Positions 1 through 8,300 of a stretch of DNA of 34,634 bases are shown piece by piece. Source of the stretch: Eggerthellaceae bacterium. Its GTDB lineage: Bacteria; Actinomycetota; Coriobacteriia; Coriobacteriales; Eggerthellaceae. Position 1 is the first letter of the stretch. Each line of letters opens with the position of its first letter. The stretch is from NCBI GenBank assembly GCA_017459925.1, contig JAFUCC010000131.1, positions 1-34,634 of the forward strand, given 5' to 3'. The notes beneath the pieces are model-generated. The model was given only the letters and a program-made list of their open reading frames with translations. It made no database searches and was not told where the DNA came from. The translations under genes and the position numbers were made by a program.

Positions 1-10
1 CCTCCGGTTA

Positions 11-54
11 ATTCTGCCCGTATTCAAATCGCGCAATCTGCCCGTTTTTCAACG
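11..54. repeat. Two short direct repeats upstream of the first molybdoenzyme operon
   Basis: ATTCTGCCCGTATTCAAATC (11-30) and AATCTGCCCGTTTTTCAACG (35-54) match at 15 of 20 positions and start 24 bp apart. The second copy contains a small dyad, CCGTT/AACGG with a 4-nt spacer. They sit 55-98 bp before the start codon of the molybdoenzyme gene, so they could be regulator sites. The T-rich core resembles the repeats at 27898-28149, but too weakly to claim a link. Confidence 0.35.
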
Positions 55-108
55 GACAGCTCCAGTCTACCCTGCTTTTGGGTGAATTACGAGAAGAGGA
101 GGGATTTC

Positions 109-2406
109 ATGAACGAAACCAAGATCGGTTCACTCGCACGCGCGACGACGATGTCGCGCCGCGGCTTCGTGAAGGCCGCAGCCGCCGCTGGCGCGGTGGG
201 CGCCGCAGCCGGCAGCATGTTCAGCACCAGCTCGTGGCTCAAGCCCGCCGAAGCGCATGCGGAATCCGGTGAGGACGTGTTCTACACGTTCCACCAGTCG
301 CTGTGCAACGGTAACTGCAGCCTGAAGTGCACGAGCCGCGACGGGCGCCTCTGCAAGGTCGAGCCCAACGACATGCTGAGCCCCGAGTACTCGATGTGCT
401 GCGCCCGCGGTATGTCCGAGATTCAGCATATCTACGGCGAGACGCGCCTGCAGACGCCGCTGCGTCGCGTTGGCGAGCGCGGCGAGGGCCAGTTCGAGGC
501 GATTAGCTGGGACGAGGCAATGAAGGAAGTGGGCGACCAGCTGAAGGCGGTCTGGGACAAATACGGCAAGGAGAGCGTGTACGTGTCGCTTTCCAGCGAG
601 CCGCGTTTCGGCCTGCTCGCCGGCCTGCTCTCGGCTTCGACCTACGTCGAGCCCGGCATCGACATCGGCATCGGCAACGGCCTCGATCCCGCCACCGGCC
701 AGAACGGCTTCTACGCGTGCACGAACGAGACGCGCGACATGGTGAACGCGAAGTTCATCATGATCAACGGCCACAACTTCGCCGAGACGGGCATGATGCA
801 GGCCCGCAACCTGCTCGACGCCATCGAGGCAGGCGTGGAGCTCGTGGTCGTCGACCCGCATTTCTCCACCACGGCGAGCAAGGCCCACAAGTGGATCCCC
901 ATCACGCCGGGCACCGACGCGGCGATGTATTTGGGCATGATCAGCCATATCCTCGACAACGAGCTGTACGACGAGGAGTTCATGGCGGCGCACAGCTCGA
1001 TGCCCTACTTGCTGAAGGCCGACGGTTCGTTCTTGCGCTGGCAGGAGGTCTCCGGGACCGCCCCGCGCCAAATCGAGGACACGACCACCAAGACGACCAA
1101 GGACTTCGACCCCTTCGTGGTGTGGGACTCCAAGGCAGGCGCCCCGAAGGTCTACGACGATGCCGAGGCCGTGCCTGCGCTTACCGCGCCTGCGTCGTCT
1201 GGCTACACGACGGTGTTCGACCAGCTGAAGAAGAGCCAGAAGCCCTACACGCTGGAATGGGCGTCCGAGCGCACGGGCATCTCGGTCGACGACCTGGCCT
1301 ACATCGCCGAGCGCTACGCCACGAGCGGAGCGTCGATGCTGGGCCTGGGCATGGGCGGCGCCGACAAGTACAGCAACGCCGACGTTCTGGGCCATGCCGT
1401 CGCTATCCTCGTTGCTCTGACCGGCAACATCGGCGGCCCGGGCAAGGCCGTGGGCAGCATGCACGGCGGCCGCGGGTACTCCGCCTCGCTGGCGTCGTGG
1501 AAGTTCCCCGACCCGACGATGAAGGCCAATTCGCTGAAGATGTTCGCCTACGATTTCCGCATGCAGAAGAACGACGTGCACGCGGTCATCTCGGTCGGCA
1601 ACACGCTGCAGCAGTTCTTCGCCAACATGAACCTGACCGAGGAGTGGCTCAAGACGCTCGACTTCGTGCTCGAGATCGACATCTACCACTGCGAGAGCGT
1701 GCGCTTCGCCGACATCGTGCTGCCCGCGTGCACCAAGTTCGAATGCCCCGAGGAAGTGGGCGACGTGAAGTGCGCCGCGAACCACATCATGACGGTGGGC
1801 CGCGGCCTCGACCCGCTGTTCGAGAGCAAGACCGACTTCCAGATAATGCTCGAGATCGCCAAGGCGGTCGGCCTGGAAGACGCCATGCCCGCAACCGCCG
1901 AGGAGTGGGTGCGCTACCAGGTCGACAACAACACGGCAGCGACGCTCAAGGGCATCGCGCTCGACGACGTGCTGGAAAACCACGGCCTCATGCCCTTCGT
2001 CGGCATCGAGAAGCCGCGCATCGGCTTCGCCGATCAGAAGTACAAGACCGAGTCGGGGCGCCTCGACGTCTACTACGAGAAGATGGTGAAGTGGGACCAG
2101 GCGCTTCCCACCTGGGAGGAGTGCAGCGAGGCCTACGATGACAACCCGGCCCGCGCAGAGTTCCCCTACCAGATCACGCAGACGCGCACGCGCTTCTTCA
2201 TCCACTCGATGTTCTACGACGCCAAGTGGATCAACCAGTACTTCGATGCGTATGCCGAGATGAACCCGGCCGACATGGCCAAGGAGGGCATCTCCGACCG
2301 CGCTATCGTGGAATGCTACAACGAGCGCGGCTCGTTCAAGTGCGCCGTCGTTGCCAACGAGTCGGTCCGCCCGGGTCCGCTGCGCACGACCGAGGGCGCT
2401 TGGTAG
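109..2406 (+). CDS. Tat-exported molybdopterin oxidoreductase, catalytic subunit; cut short by an in-frame TAG
   Basis: DMSO-reductase-family (bis-MGD) catalytic subunit, expected to reduce or oxidise a small organic or inorganic substrate on the outer face of the membrane. ATG 109 is chosen because GAGGAGG lies 8-10 bases upstream; an in-frame upstream start has no such site. Residues 16-22 (SRRGFVK) are a twin-arginine motif, followed by an Ala-rich stretch and a likely AXA cleavage near residue 51. Cys66, Cys70, Cys74 and Cys97/98 form the N-terminal [4Fe-4S] motif. The molybdopterin domains fill most of the remainder. The frame ends at TAG 2404-2406 after 765 residues, inside the C-terminal dinucleotide-binding domain; the same frame then continues for 41 sense codons. 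First gene of an operon with ferredoxin, NrfD-type and TorD-type genes. Substrate cannot be read from the sequence; a catechol dehydroxylase or a sulfur-oxyanion reductase are among the possibilities. Confidence 0.9.
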   Translation: MNETKIGSLARATTMSRRGFVKAAAAAGAVGAAAGSMFSTSSWLKPAEAHAESGEDVFYTFHQSLCNGNCSLKCTSRDGRLCKVEPNDMLSPEYSMCCARGMSEIQHIYGETRLQTPLRRVGERGEGQFEAISWDEAMKEVGDQLKAVWDKYGKESVYVSLSSEPRFGLLAGLLSASTYVEPGIDIGIGNGLDPATGQNGFYACTNETRDMVNAKFIMINGHNFAETGMMQARNLLDAIEAGVELVVVDPHFSTTASKAHKWIPITPGTDAAMYLGMISHILDNELYDEEFMAAHSSMPYLLKADGSFLRWQEVSGTAPRQIEDTTTKTTKDFDPFVVWDSKAGAPKVYDDAEAVPALTAPASSGYTTVFDQLKKSQKPYTLEWASERTGISVDDLAYIAERYATSGASMLGLGMGGADKYSNADVLGHAVAILVALTGNIGGPGKAVGSMHGGRGYSASLASWKFPDPTMKANSLKMFAYDFRMQKNDVHAVISVGNTLQQFFANMNLTEEWLKTLDFVLEIDIYHCESVRFADIVLPACTKFECPEEVGDVKCAANHIMTVGRGLDPLFESKTDFQIMLEIAKAVGLEDAMPATAEEWVRYQVDNNTAATLKGIALDDVLENHGLMPFVGIEKPRIGFADQKYKTESGRLDVYYEKMVKWDQALPTWEECSEAYDDNPARAEFPYQITQTRTRFFIHSMFYDAKWINQYFDAYAEMNPADMAKEGISDRAIVECYNERGSFKCAVVANESVRPGPLRTTEGAW

Positions 2407-2532
2407 CGCAACATGGAAGACGGCAACATCCAGACCGTCACCAACGACGCGATGCCCGACCGCCGCGTCGACCTCATGAAGGGCGGCGTCACGCCGTTCA
2501 ACGACACGCTCGTCGCAATCAGGAAAGCGTAG
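2404..2532 (+). other. In-frame continuation of the molybdoenzyme behind the TAG codon
   Basis: After TAG 2404-2406 the frame stays open for 41 codons (RNMEDGNIQTVTND at its start, ending in TLVAIRKA) up to TAG 2530-2532. This is what the tail of a molydop-binding domain looks like (NDxxxP-like motifs and a TPFNDTLV ending), and it closes 9 bases before the next gene. The natural protein would therefore be about 807 residues. No Shine-Dalgarno site and start codon suggest separate translation. Confidence 0.8.
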
Positions 2533-2541
2533 GTGATTTAG

Positions 2542-3159
2542 ATGACGAAACTTGCGATCGCAATCAACACCGCGCGCTGCATCGACTGCATGACGTGCGC
2601 GAATGCCTGCAAGATGCAGAACAACGTGCCGTCCGGGATGCTCTGGAACCGCGTGCTCACCGAGAACTGCGACTCCGTGAACGGCGCCGAGGGCACCTAT
2701 CCCAACCTTAGCCGCAACTTCCTTCCGCTGGCTTGCCAGCACTGCGAGAACCCGGCCTGCCAGAAGGTGTGCCCGACCGGCGCCACCTACAAGGACGACA
2801 TGGGCCGCGTGGAAATCGACTACGACAAGTGCATCGGCTGCCGCATGTGCATGGCCGCTTGCCCGTACAACGCCCGCACATTCAACTGGGCCGAGCCCGT
2901 GCGCGATCCCGACTTCAACTACGGCGACGCGCGCGTGCCGGTTCGCGCCCGCGGCGTCATGGAGAAATGCACGCTGTGCAAGGAGCGCACCGACGACGGC
3001 GATATGCCCATGTGCGTCATGTGCTGCCCGACCAAGGCGCGCGTCTTCGGCGACCTCGACGATCCGAACTCCGAGATCTCGCAGCTGAAGCGCGAGCGTT
3101 CTGTCCGAATCCTTCTGGAAGACAAGGGCACGCGCCCGCAGGTCTTCTACGTCAGCTAG
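2542..3159 (+). CDS. Four-cluster ferredoxin subunit (DmsB/NrfC type)
   Basis: Electron-transfer subunit of 205 residues that would carry electrons between a quinol-linked membrane subunit and the molybdoenzyme. Sixteen cysteines fall in four groups: Cys13/16/19/23, Cys65/68/73/77, Cys97/100/103/107 and Cys143/146/158/161-162, the standard arrangement of four [4Fe-4S] clusters in this family. There is no signal peptide, as usual, since these subunits are exported bound to the Tat-bearing catalytic subunit. AGGTGA at 2531-2536 precedes ATG 2542 and overlaps the true end of the upstream frame, so the genes are translationally close. The next gene begins 13 bases after the stop. Length is normal for the family and no lesion is visible. 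Confidence 0.93.
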   Translation: MTKLAIAINTARCIDCMTCANACKMQNNVPSGMLWNRVLTENCDSVNGAEGTYPNLSRNFLPLACQHCENPACQKVCPTGATYKDDMGRVEIDYDKCIGCRMCMAACPYNARTFNWAEPVRDPDFNYGDARVPVRARGVMEKCTLCKERTDDGDMPMCVMCCPTKARVFGDLDDPNSEISQLKRERSVRILLEDKGTRPQVFYVS

Positions 3160-3172
3160 GGAGGTGCGAACC

Positions 3173-4350
3173 ATGCAAACCAAAGCCTTTTCGAAGCCTG
3201 CCCTCGGCGTGTTCGCCGCACTCGCGGTGATCGGCATCGCCTGCTGGATCTTCCAGCTCTTGAACGGCCTGGCCGTGACCGGCATGTCCAACGCCAACTC
3301 GTGGGGCCTCTACATCTGCGCGTTCATGCTGTTCGTCGGCCTTTCCGCAGGCGGCCTCATCGTGGCGAGCTCCGCGCACGTGTTCGGCATCGAGTCGTTC
3401 AAGTCGGTGGCTAAGCCCGCCGTCATCTGCTCGACGGCCTGCATCTGCGTCGCCGGCATGCTCGTGCTCGTCGACCTCGGCGGCATCGCCCGCGTGTGGC
3501 GCATGCTCACGGGACCCAACTTCATGTCGCCGCTTCTGTGGGACATGTGCATCATCACCATCTACCTCGTCATCAACATTCTCGACCTCGTGTGGATGCA
3601 GAAGGGCGACGAGGACAAGGTGCGCAAGCTCAGCTACGTGGCGCTTCCCGTGGCGATCCTCGTGCACTCCGTGACCGCGTGGATCTTCGGCCTGCAGATC
3701 GCTCGCGCTTGGTACACCGCCATCATGGCGCCGATCTTCGTGGCATCTGCGCTCGACAGCGGCCTTGCCCTGCTGCTGTTGGGTCTGCTGCTGCTCGACA
3801 AGGTGGGCATTGCCAAGCTCGACGACGCCCTCATGGCCAAGCTCGGCAAGCTGCTGGCAACGTTCATCGCGGTCGATGCGTTCTTCATCGCATGCGAGCT
3901 GCTGACCATGGCGTATCCTGGCGCCGGCGAAGCCGTCGCGCTTTCCGAAATGCTTCCGGCGCAACCGCCCCGTTCTTCTGGTTCGAGGTCATATGTGGCC
4001 TGCTCGTGCCGTTCGTGGTACTGGCCATCGCAAAGAACCGCGAGAAGCGCGGCATGATCGTGCTGGCGAGTGCTCTGGTGGTGCTCGGCGTGGCGGCTAA
4101 GCGCGTGTGGCTGCTGTTCACGAGCTTCATCCACCCGAACGTCTACGGCGCGTCCGGCATCACCGCCGGCACGTTCAACGCCCAGGCTGACCCGGCCAAC
4201 ATGTGGGCGCTCACGGGCTCGTACGCCCCGACCGTGCCCGAGTGCCTCGTCGCGCTCGGCGTCATCTCGGTTGGCGTGCTCATCTTCATGGTGCTGTCGA
4301 ACAAGCTCGTCGCGGAAAGCGGCGACGTGACCGCCGAAGCTGCCGAGTAA
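3173..4350 (+). pseudogene. NrfD/PsrC-type membrane anchor subunit, broken by a one-base deletion
   Basis: Polytopic membrane subunit that would bind quinone and anchor the ferredoxin/molybdoenzyme pair. ATG 3173 follows GGGAGGT. The first frame encodes several hydrophobic helices and reaches about residue 261 (ALSEML), then runs out of frame to a stop at 4055-4057. The neighbouring -1 frame picks up directly with SGATAPFFWFEVICGLLV and carries further helices to the stop at 4348-4350. Restoring one T at 3954-3955 (CTTCC to CTTTCC) rejoins both parts into a protein of about 392 residues, the usual size for this family. No slippery heptamer lies at the junction, so programmed frameshifting is unlikely. 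As written, the product would lose its C-terminal third. It is either a real mutation or a sequence error. Confidence 0.85.
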
Positions 4351-4402
4351 CACATACGAAAGCACGCCGACGCCATACTCGGCCGTGCCCTTCTCCTTCT
4401 TT

Positions 4403-4437
4403 GCCCGCGCGTGACATCCCCACTCCTGCGCGCGGGC
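4403..4437 (+). terminator. GC-rich hairpin after the membrane-subunit gene
   Basis: GCCCGCGCG (4403-4411) pairs with CGCGCGGGC (4429-4437), a 9-bp perfect stem with a 17-nt loop, 53 bases after the stop at 4350. No T-run follows, so an intrinsic terminator is only possible; it could also be an RNA-stability or processing hairpin that lowers expression of the downstream chaperone gene. Confidence 0.4.
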
Positions 4438-4446
4438 GGCCGTCAA

Positions 4447-4474
4447 GGGCCCAGGCATTCCCTATCCTGGGCCC
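4447..4474 (+). promoter_or_regulatory. Leader hairpin ahead of the TorD-type chaperone gene
   Basis: GGGCCCAGG (4447-4455) pairs perfectly with CCTGGGCCC (4466-4474) around a 10-nt loop, CATTCCCTAT. It ends 18 bases before the AAAGGA ribosome site (4493-4498) of the chaperone gene. There is no T-tract. A hairpin of the same layout precedes the second TorD-type gene (33788-33819). Confidence 0.5.
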
Positions 4475-4504
4475 AACCGGCCAGCTTTTCCGAAAGGACC
4501 TCCC

Positions 4505-5131
4505 ATGAACGCAGACTCCCTCACCTGGACCGAGCTCTCAGGGGCCTTCGCCTTCATCGGCAACTCGCTGCTCGCCCCGATGAACCAGACCGACCGGCTT
4601 GGGATAGACCCGGCGTTTTGGCGCGAGTTTCCCGACTTCGAAGACGAAGGGGTCGCCAAGGCAATCGGCAACTGCTTCGATTACGCCGACGTCAGGCGCT
4701 CGCTTGCGAGCGCGGGGGAAGATCCGGTGCGCGGAATCTCGGTCGAGTACACCCGCCTGTTCGTGGGGCCGCCGAGCCCGGCTGCCGCACCCTGGGAGAC
4801 GTTCTACCGCAACGAGGGCGTCTCGGTCGGCTTCGGGGAGGCGACCTTCGAAATGCAGCGCCTCTTGCGCGAAGCGGGGCTGCAGGTTTCCAACGAGAAC
4901 AACCAGTACGCCGACCACATCGGCATAGAGTTGCTGTACCTATCGGTGCTCTGCGAACGCGCCGCGCAAGGCGGCCAGGCGGAGGCCGACGCTTGCGCCT
5001 CGTTTGCCGCCGAACACTCGCTTACGTGGATCGGCAAGCTGCGCAACCGTGTCTCGGACGATTCCCCAAGCGGCTACTACGACAACATCCTGACCCTTGC
5101 CGAAGCGCTTCTCAACAAGGTAGCCAACTAA
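4505..5131 (+). CDS. TorD/DmsD-family molybdoenzyme chaperone
   Basis: Cytoplasmic helical chaperone of 208 residues that would bind the Tat signal peptide of the catalytic subunit and hold it for cofactor insertion before export. The family mark is the segment VEYTRLFVGP near residue 80, followed by PWETFYRNEG, the conserved TorD core; a second conserved stretch (DHIGIELLYLSVL) follows at about 138-150. AAAGGA at 4493-4498 fixes ATG 4505. It stands 154 bases behind the membrane-subunit gene, separated by two GC-rich hairpins, so it is probably in the operon but tuned separately. The stop is only 4 bases from the stop of the convergent reverse-strand gene. Its frame is intact although two upstream genes carry lesions. 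Confidence 0.9.
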   Translation: MNADSLTWTELSGAFAFIGNSLLAPMNQTDRLGIDPAFWREFPDFEDEGVAKAIGNCFDYADVRRSLASAGEDPVRGISVEYTRLFVGPPSPAAAPWETFYRNEGVSVGFGEATFEMQRLLREAGLQVSNENNQYADHIGIELLYLSVLCERAAQGGQAEADACASFAAEHSLTWIGKLRNRVSDDSPSGYYDNILTLAEALLNKVAN

Positions 5132-5135
5132 ACGC

Positions 5136-6824
5136 TCAGTTTCCTCGTGCCAGCAGGGCAGCGCCCAAGGCGCCGCAGAGCTGGGCTTTGTCGCTGACGA
5201 TGAGTTTCTGGCCCAGGCGGCGCTCGATGGCCGTTACCACGCCGGCGTTCGCGGCAACGCCGCCGGTCATCATGTAGGGACCGGTTCCGCCTGCCCGCTT
5301 CACGAGGGTCGCCGTCTTGGCAGCGACCGATTCGCAGAGGCCGTGCACGATATCGGCCACGTCTTTGTTCTGGGCGACGAGGCTCACCACTTCCGATTCG
5401 GCGAACACCGAGCACGTGCTGGAAATGGCGACGTCCTCGCGCCAGGCAAGGCCCATCTCCGACATCTCGTCAAGGGACACCTGCAGCGCCCGCGCCATCA
5501 TCTCGAGGAAGCGTCCCGTTCCGGCGGCGCACTTGTCGTTCATGACGAACTTCGCAACATGGCCGTCTGCGTCGAGGCTTATGACCTTGCTGTCTTGCCC
5601 GCCGATGTCGATGATGGTCCGCACGGTGGCGTCGAGGTGCCGGGCGCCGACGGCGTGGCAGGTGATTTCGGTGACCGATGAGTCACCTTCTCCGATGTAG
5701 GCGCGGCCGTATCCCGTCGTCACGACGCGCGCAAGATCCGCGCGGGTAAGGCCCGCTTGCTCGAGTGCCGATGCCAGGCATGCCTCGCTGCTCTTCGACG
5801 CGCCCGCGCCCGTGGGAACGATGAGCGTCGAGACAATGGCGCCGGCGTCATCCACGATGACCACGTCGGTGCTGGTGGACCCGCTGTCGATTCCCGCGAA
5901 ATAGCGCCCCTGCGCTTCGGTTGCCTGCGCCATGCCAAAAGCCTCCTTGCCGTTTGAAGCGGCGAAGCTGGAAAGCCCGCCTGCGAAACCGAGTGCTTCT
6001 GCGAACGCCTCGACGCGTGTACGGAGCTGCTCGGTGCTTTGAATGGTGAAGTCAGATTCTATCTTGCACACGGGCACCTGCGCACGGCTTGAGACCTCTG
6101 CGTATTCCACGCTGTAGAAATCGCAGAACTTCATGGTGTGGTACACGATGCCCGCCAGGTTCGGGTCTTCCAGAAGCGCGCGCCTGCCAACTGAGTCGTC
6201 CATGCGCATGCAGGGCACCTGGGAAAGGAGCGCCTGGGCATAAGCTTGGAAGAATTCGTCCTCGTCGTCGGTTTGAAGCGCTTGCTCGGGCATGGCCAGC
6301 GAACGGGTGCCCGTGCAGGTGAGGTTGCGAACTGCGAGGCCAAACGCATCACGCACGGCGTCTTCGAGCTGCTTGCCGGCGCGCGCACCGAGGATGGCCA
6401 CGTAGGTTCCCGGTTCGGTTTCCTGCGTTTCGAAGGCTGTCTGGCAGGCCTTCAGGTTGAACTCGATACCCGTTGTTTCCTCGTAGCTATCACGCAACCG
6501 CTTCAAGGCCCTAGCAAGCGACGTTACCTGGCAGGGCCCGCAGGTGTGCGGCAGGTCCATCAGGAAGAGCCGGTCGCATGCCGCCTCCGCCGCCACGACA
6601 TCATGGCAGCGCCGCATGACGTCGCAGCAGTTTACAAGAACCATCTGCTCCACGTGGCTCGACAGCGCCTCTTCGATGAGCGCCTTGCCGAACCCGCAGA
6701 GGTTGGCGTGCGAAGCCGCCTCGGCCCGATCGAGCGACGCGGGCATTTCTTCCAGGAAGCGGCACTCCTCGCCGAACCCGGCGAACAGCTCTATTGGCGT
6801 GTATTTGCAGACGGCGCAGATCAT
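5136..6824 (-). CDS. HgdB-like domain fused to a 2-hydroxyacyl-CoA dehydratase/benzoyl-CoA reductase-type activase
   Basis: A 562-residue two-part protein. Residues about 1-300 resemble the HgdB/BcrB dehydratase fold, with cysteine candidates at 66/67 (NCCD), 95/98 (HTCGPC) and 234 (KFCDFY). Residues 309-562 are an ASKHA-type activase: nucleotide-binding GIDSGSTSTD (311-320), DIGGQD near 406-411, and the two cluster-binding cysteines Cys432 (NDKCAAGTGRF) and Cys471 (STCSVFAESE), which in the known family bridge one [4Fe-4S] between two subunits. The activase would use ATP to push low-potential electrons into the partner. Start ATG 6824 has GGGAG upstream and overlaps the partner stop by ATGA. 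In most known systems the activase is a free subunit of about 260 residues, so the fusion is notable. The substrate is unknown. Confidence 0.85.
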   Translation of the reverse strand: MICAVCKYTPIELFAGFGEECRFLEEMPASLDRAEAASHANLCGFGKALIEEALSSHVEQMVLVNCCDVMRRCHDVVAAEAACDRLFLMDLPHTCGPCQVTSLARALKRLRDSYEETTGIEFNLKACQTAFETQETEPGTYVAILGARAGKQLEDAVRDAFGLAVRNLTCTGTRSLAMPEQALQTDDEDEFFQAYAQALLSQVPCMRMDDSVGRRALLEDPNLAGIVYHTMKFCDFYSVEYAEVSSRAQVPVCKIESDFTIQSTEQLRTRVEAFAEALGFAGGLSSFAASNGKEAFGMAQATEAQGRYFAGIDSGSTSTDVVIVDDAGAIVSTLIVPTGAGASKSSEACLASALEQAGLTRADLARVVTTGYGRAYIGEGDSSVTEITCHAVGARHLDATVRTIIDIGGQDSKVISLDADGHVAKFVMNDKCAAGTGRFLEMMARALQVSLDEMSEMGLAWREDVAISSTCSVFAESEVVSLVAQNKDVADIVHGLCESVAAKTATLVKRAGGTGPYMMTGGVAANAGVVTAIERRLGQKLIVSDKAQLCGALGAALLARGN

Positions 6825-8095
6825 GTGCGTCTCCCAGCTTCGAGCAGCTCGATGAACGCGTCTAGGCGGGTGGCGGTTTGCCCGTCAGAGCGGTTGACGG
6901 CGTCGATGCCGTCGCCGTCAAGCGCCAAGCAGGGGATGCCTGCATCTTCGAGCCCGGCTGCGATGAGCGAAGACGCACCGAGCGTCGCCTTGCAGCCCCA
7001 ATGGCCGAACACGACGACGCCGTCGGCCTGCGTGCGGCGAACCAAGTCGAGCGCACGGTCGACGCGCGCCTGCACGGGCCCGTTCATGCACGAGTACACG
7101 AGGCGCCGGGCCATGGCGTCATAGGGGTCTGAGGGGTCGACGTCTATCAGCATGGGGTCGCTTGCCAGGTCGCACGCCGTTATGAACACGCGGTCGTTGA
7201 AGTTCAGCCGCTCGATGGCGGGCGCCTGCGAAAACGGCATGGTGTGCAGCCAGACGATGCGCAAACCCTCGCTCCGTGGCGCGCCTTCCATCTCGTCGGC
7301 GAGCATCGTGCAGAACCGCTCCGATTCGGGAGAGCCCAGCACGACGTGGTTCATCAGGAAAGCGTACATTTCGCTCGTCATGTCGGCGGGAAGCCTGCGG
7401 CCCTGCGATGCCTCGAGGAACCGCCGCCAGGCAAGCGCGCTTTTCCAGCTGCGCTCACACGTGGCGCGCAGGGCGTCGTCGGAAATCGGCTTTCCCACTT
7501 GCTCGCCTACGAAGTCGATCAGGTCATGCAGCTGGGCCACGACGTCGGCGACCGATTGTTCACTACGTTCGTAAGAAACGTCGATGCAGAACCGGGGAAT
7601 GTCTTGCGTGCGCCCCAGCCAGGGGAACGTGATGAGGTTGCCGTCGCATGCAAGCGACGTGTACACGGCAAACGCGGGCTTGGGCAGCACGCCGCTTGCG
7701 CATGCGCCCAAAAACGTCCGATGATACGAGCACATGGTCTCGGCGAAACCCGCGTCGGATGCGGCATCTAGGAAGAAGCGCTCGGCTTGCGACCCTGCCA
7801 TCCAGCACGATATCTGCTCGACGGAAAACGGCGTGATGCCCGCTGCGCCCAAAGGCTCGTACGGCGCGAACACGCTCATGGCGGCAGCATGTGACGGGTC
7901 CGCGTACACGTCGAGCACCTTGCGCATGGCAACCTGGGCGGCGTACTGGCGCGATTTGGGCAGCCGTTTATCGGGCGCCGCGCGCAGCTTCAGCATCTGC
8001 GCCTTCCACCCGAACAGCAGCAGCTTGCGCGCGCGGTCCGCGTCGGTGCGCGCCGTGTTGCTGACAACACTGCCGAATGTCTGGACTATGTCCAT
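6821..8095 (-). CDS. HgdB/FldC-type 2-hydroxyacyl-CoA dehydratase (or double-cubane-cluster protein) subunit
   Basis: A 424-residue member of the 2-hydroxyacyl-CoA dehydratase/benzoyl-CoA reductase subunit family. The three positions that usually bind the Fe-S cluster are occupied: Cys122 (ETMCSYHR), Cys150 (SLACDG) and Cys368 (HWGCKA), the last followed by the typical GIPCLALDGDGID segment (residues 386-398). It is the first gene of the pair; its last four bases overlap the start of the activase fusion, so the two are translationally coupled. With only one other subunit-like domain available (the N-terminal half of the fusion), the pair could act as a two-chain dehydratase or as an ATP-driven double-cubane-cluster reductase. 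No acyl-CoA transferase or dehydrogenase gene lies nearby, which weakens a classic amino-acid fermentation role. Confidence 0.85.
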   Translation of the reverse strand: MDIVQTFGSVVSNTARTDADRARKLLLFGWKAQMLKLRAAPDKRLPKSRQYAAQVAMRKVLDVYADPSHAAAMSVFAPYEPLGAAGITPFSVEQISCWMAGSQAERFFLDAASDAGFAETMCSYHRTFLGACASGVLPKPAFAVYTSLACDGNLITFPWLGRTQDIPRFCIDVSYERSEQSVADVVAQLHDLIDFVGEQVGKPISDDALRATCERSWKSALAWRRFLEASQGRRLPADMTSEMYAFLMNHVVLGSPESERFCTMLADEMEGAPRSEGLRIVWLHTMPFSQAPAIERLNFNDRVFITACDLASDPMLIDVDPSDPYDAMARRLVYSCMNGPVQARVDRALDLVRRTQADGVVVFGHWGCKATLGASSLIAAGLEDAGIPCLALDGDGIDAVNRSDGQTATRLDAFIELLEAGRRT

Positions 8096-8139
8096 GGTCT
8101 TCTTTCTTCTCTATGTTAAACCTGCGTTAGCGTGTGCCG

Positions 8140-8240
8140 AATGAGTAGCAGGACGTTCCTCCTACTCATTTTCAGGGGCTAGGGACCGAAGCCGGTCGCG
8201 CTTTGCGAAAATGAGTAGGAGGAACGTCCTGCTACTCATT
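8140..8240. repeat. Long perfect inverted repeat, 34-bp arms (copy 1 of a two-copy family)
   Basis: Arm 8140-8173 is the exact reverse complement of arm 8207-8240, around a 33-nt loop. Each arm is itself nearly palindromic: ATGAGTAG pairs with CTACTCAT, then a C.C mismatch, AGGA with TCCT, and a CGT loop. A second family member lies at 25429-25527 with a different but again perfectly paired stem. It lies between the promoter side of the dehydratase genes and the 3' end of the LysR gene. Confidence 0.93.
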
Positions 8241-8267
8241 GGTCGTACCTAGCATACCCCAAACTGT

Positions 8268-8292
8268 GAAACAGGTACCAGGTACCTGTTTC
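8268..8292. repeat. 25-nt perfect palindrome, left bracket of the LysR-molybdoenzyme module
   Basis: GAAACAGGTACC (8268-8279), a single central A, then GGTACCTGTTTC (8281-8292). It ends 8 bases beyond the stop codon of the reverse-strand LysR gene. The same palindrome with central T lies at 12473-12499, just behind the molybdoenzyme operon that starts divergently from LysR. It could serve as a terminator, although no T-run follows the stem. Confidence 0.92.
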
Positions 8293-8300
8293 GTGTACGA

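Noticed and set aside
130..3297. A 1055-codon reverse-strand open frame antisense to the first operon
   Set aside because: It is a high-GC shadow of strong forward genes: no ribosome site, no recognisable domain, and it crosses several real genes.
3940..3965. Programmed ribosomal frameshift in the NrfD-type gene
   Set aside because: No X XXY YYZ heptamer in the right register, no downstream structure of note, and this family is not known to use frameshifting.
8268..8292. Classic rho-independent terminator at the palindrome
   Set aside because: No T-run follows on either strand, so the call was left as repeat with terminator only as a possibility.
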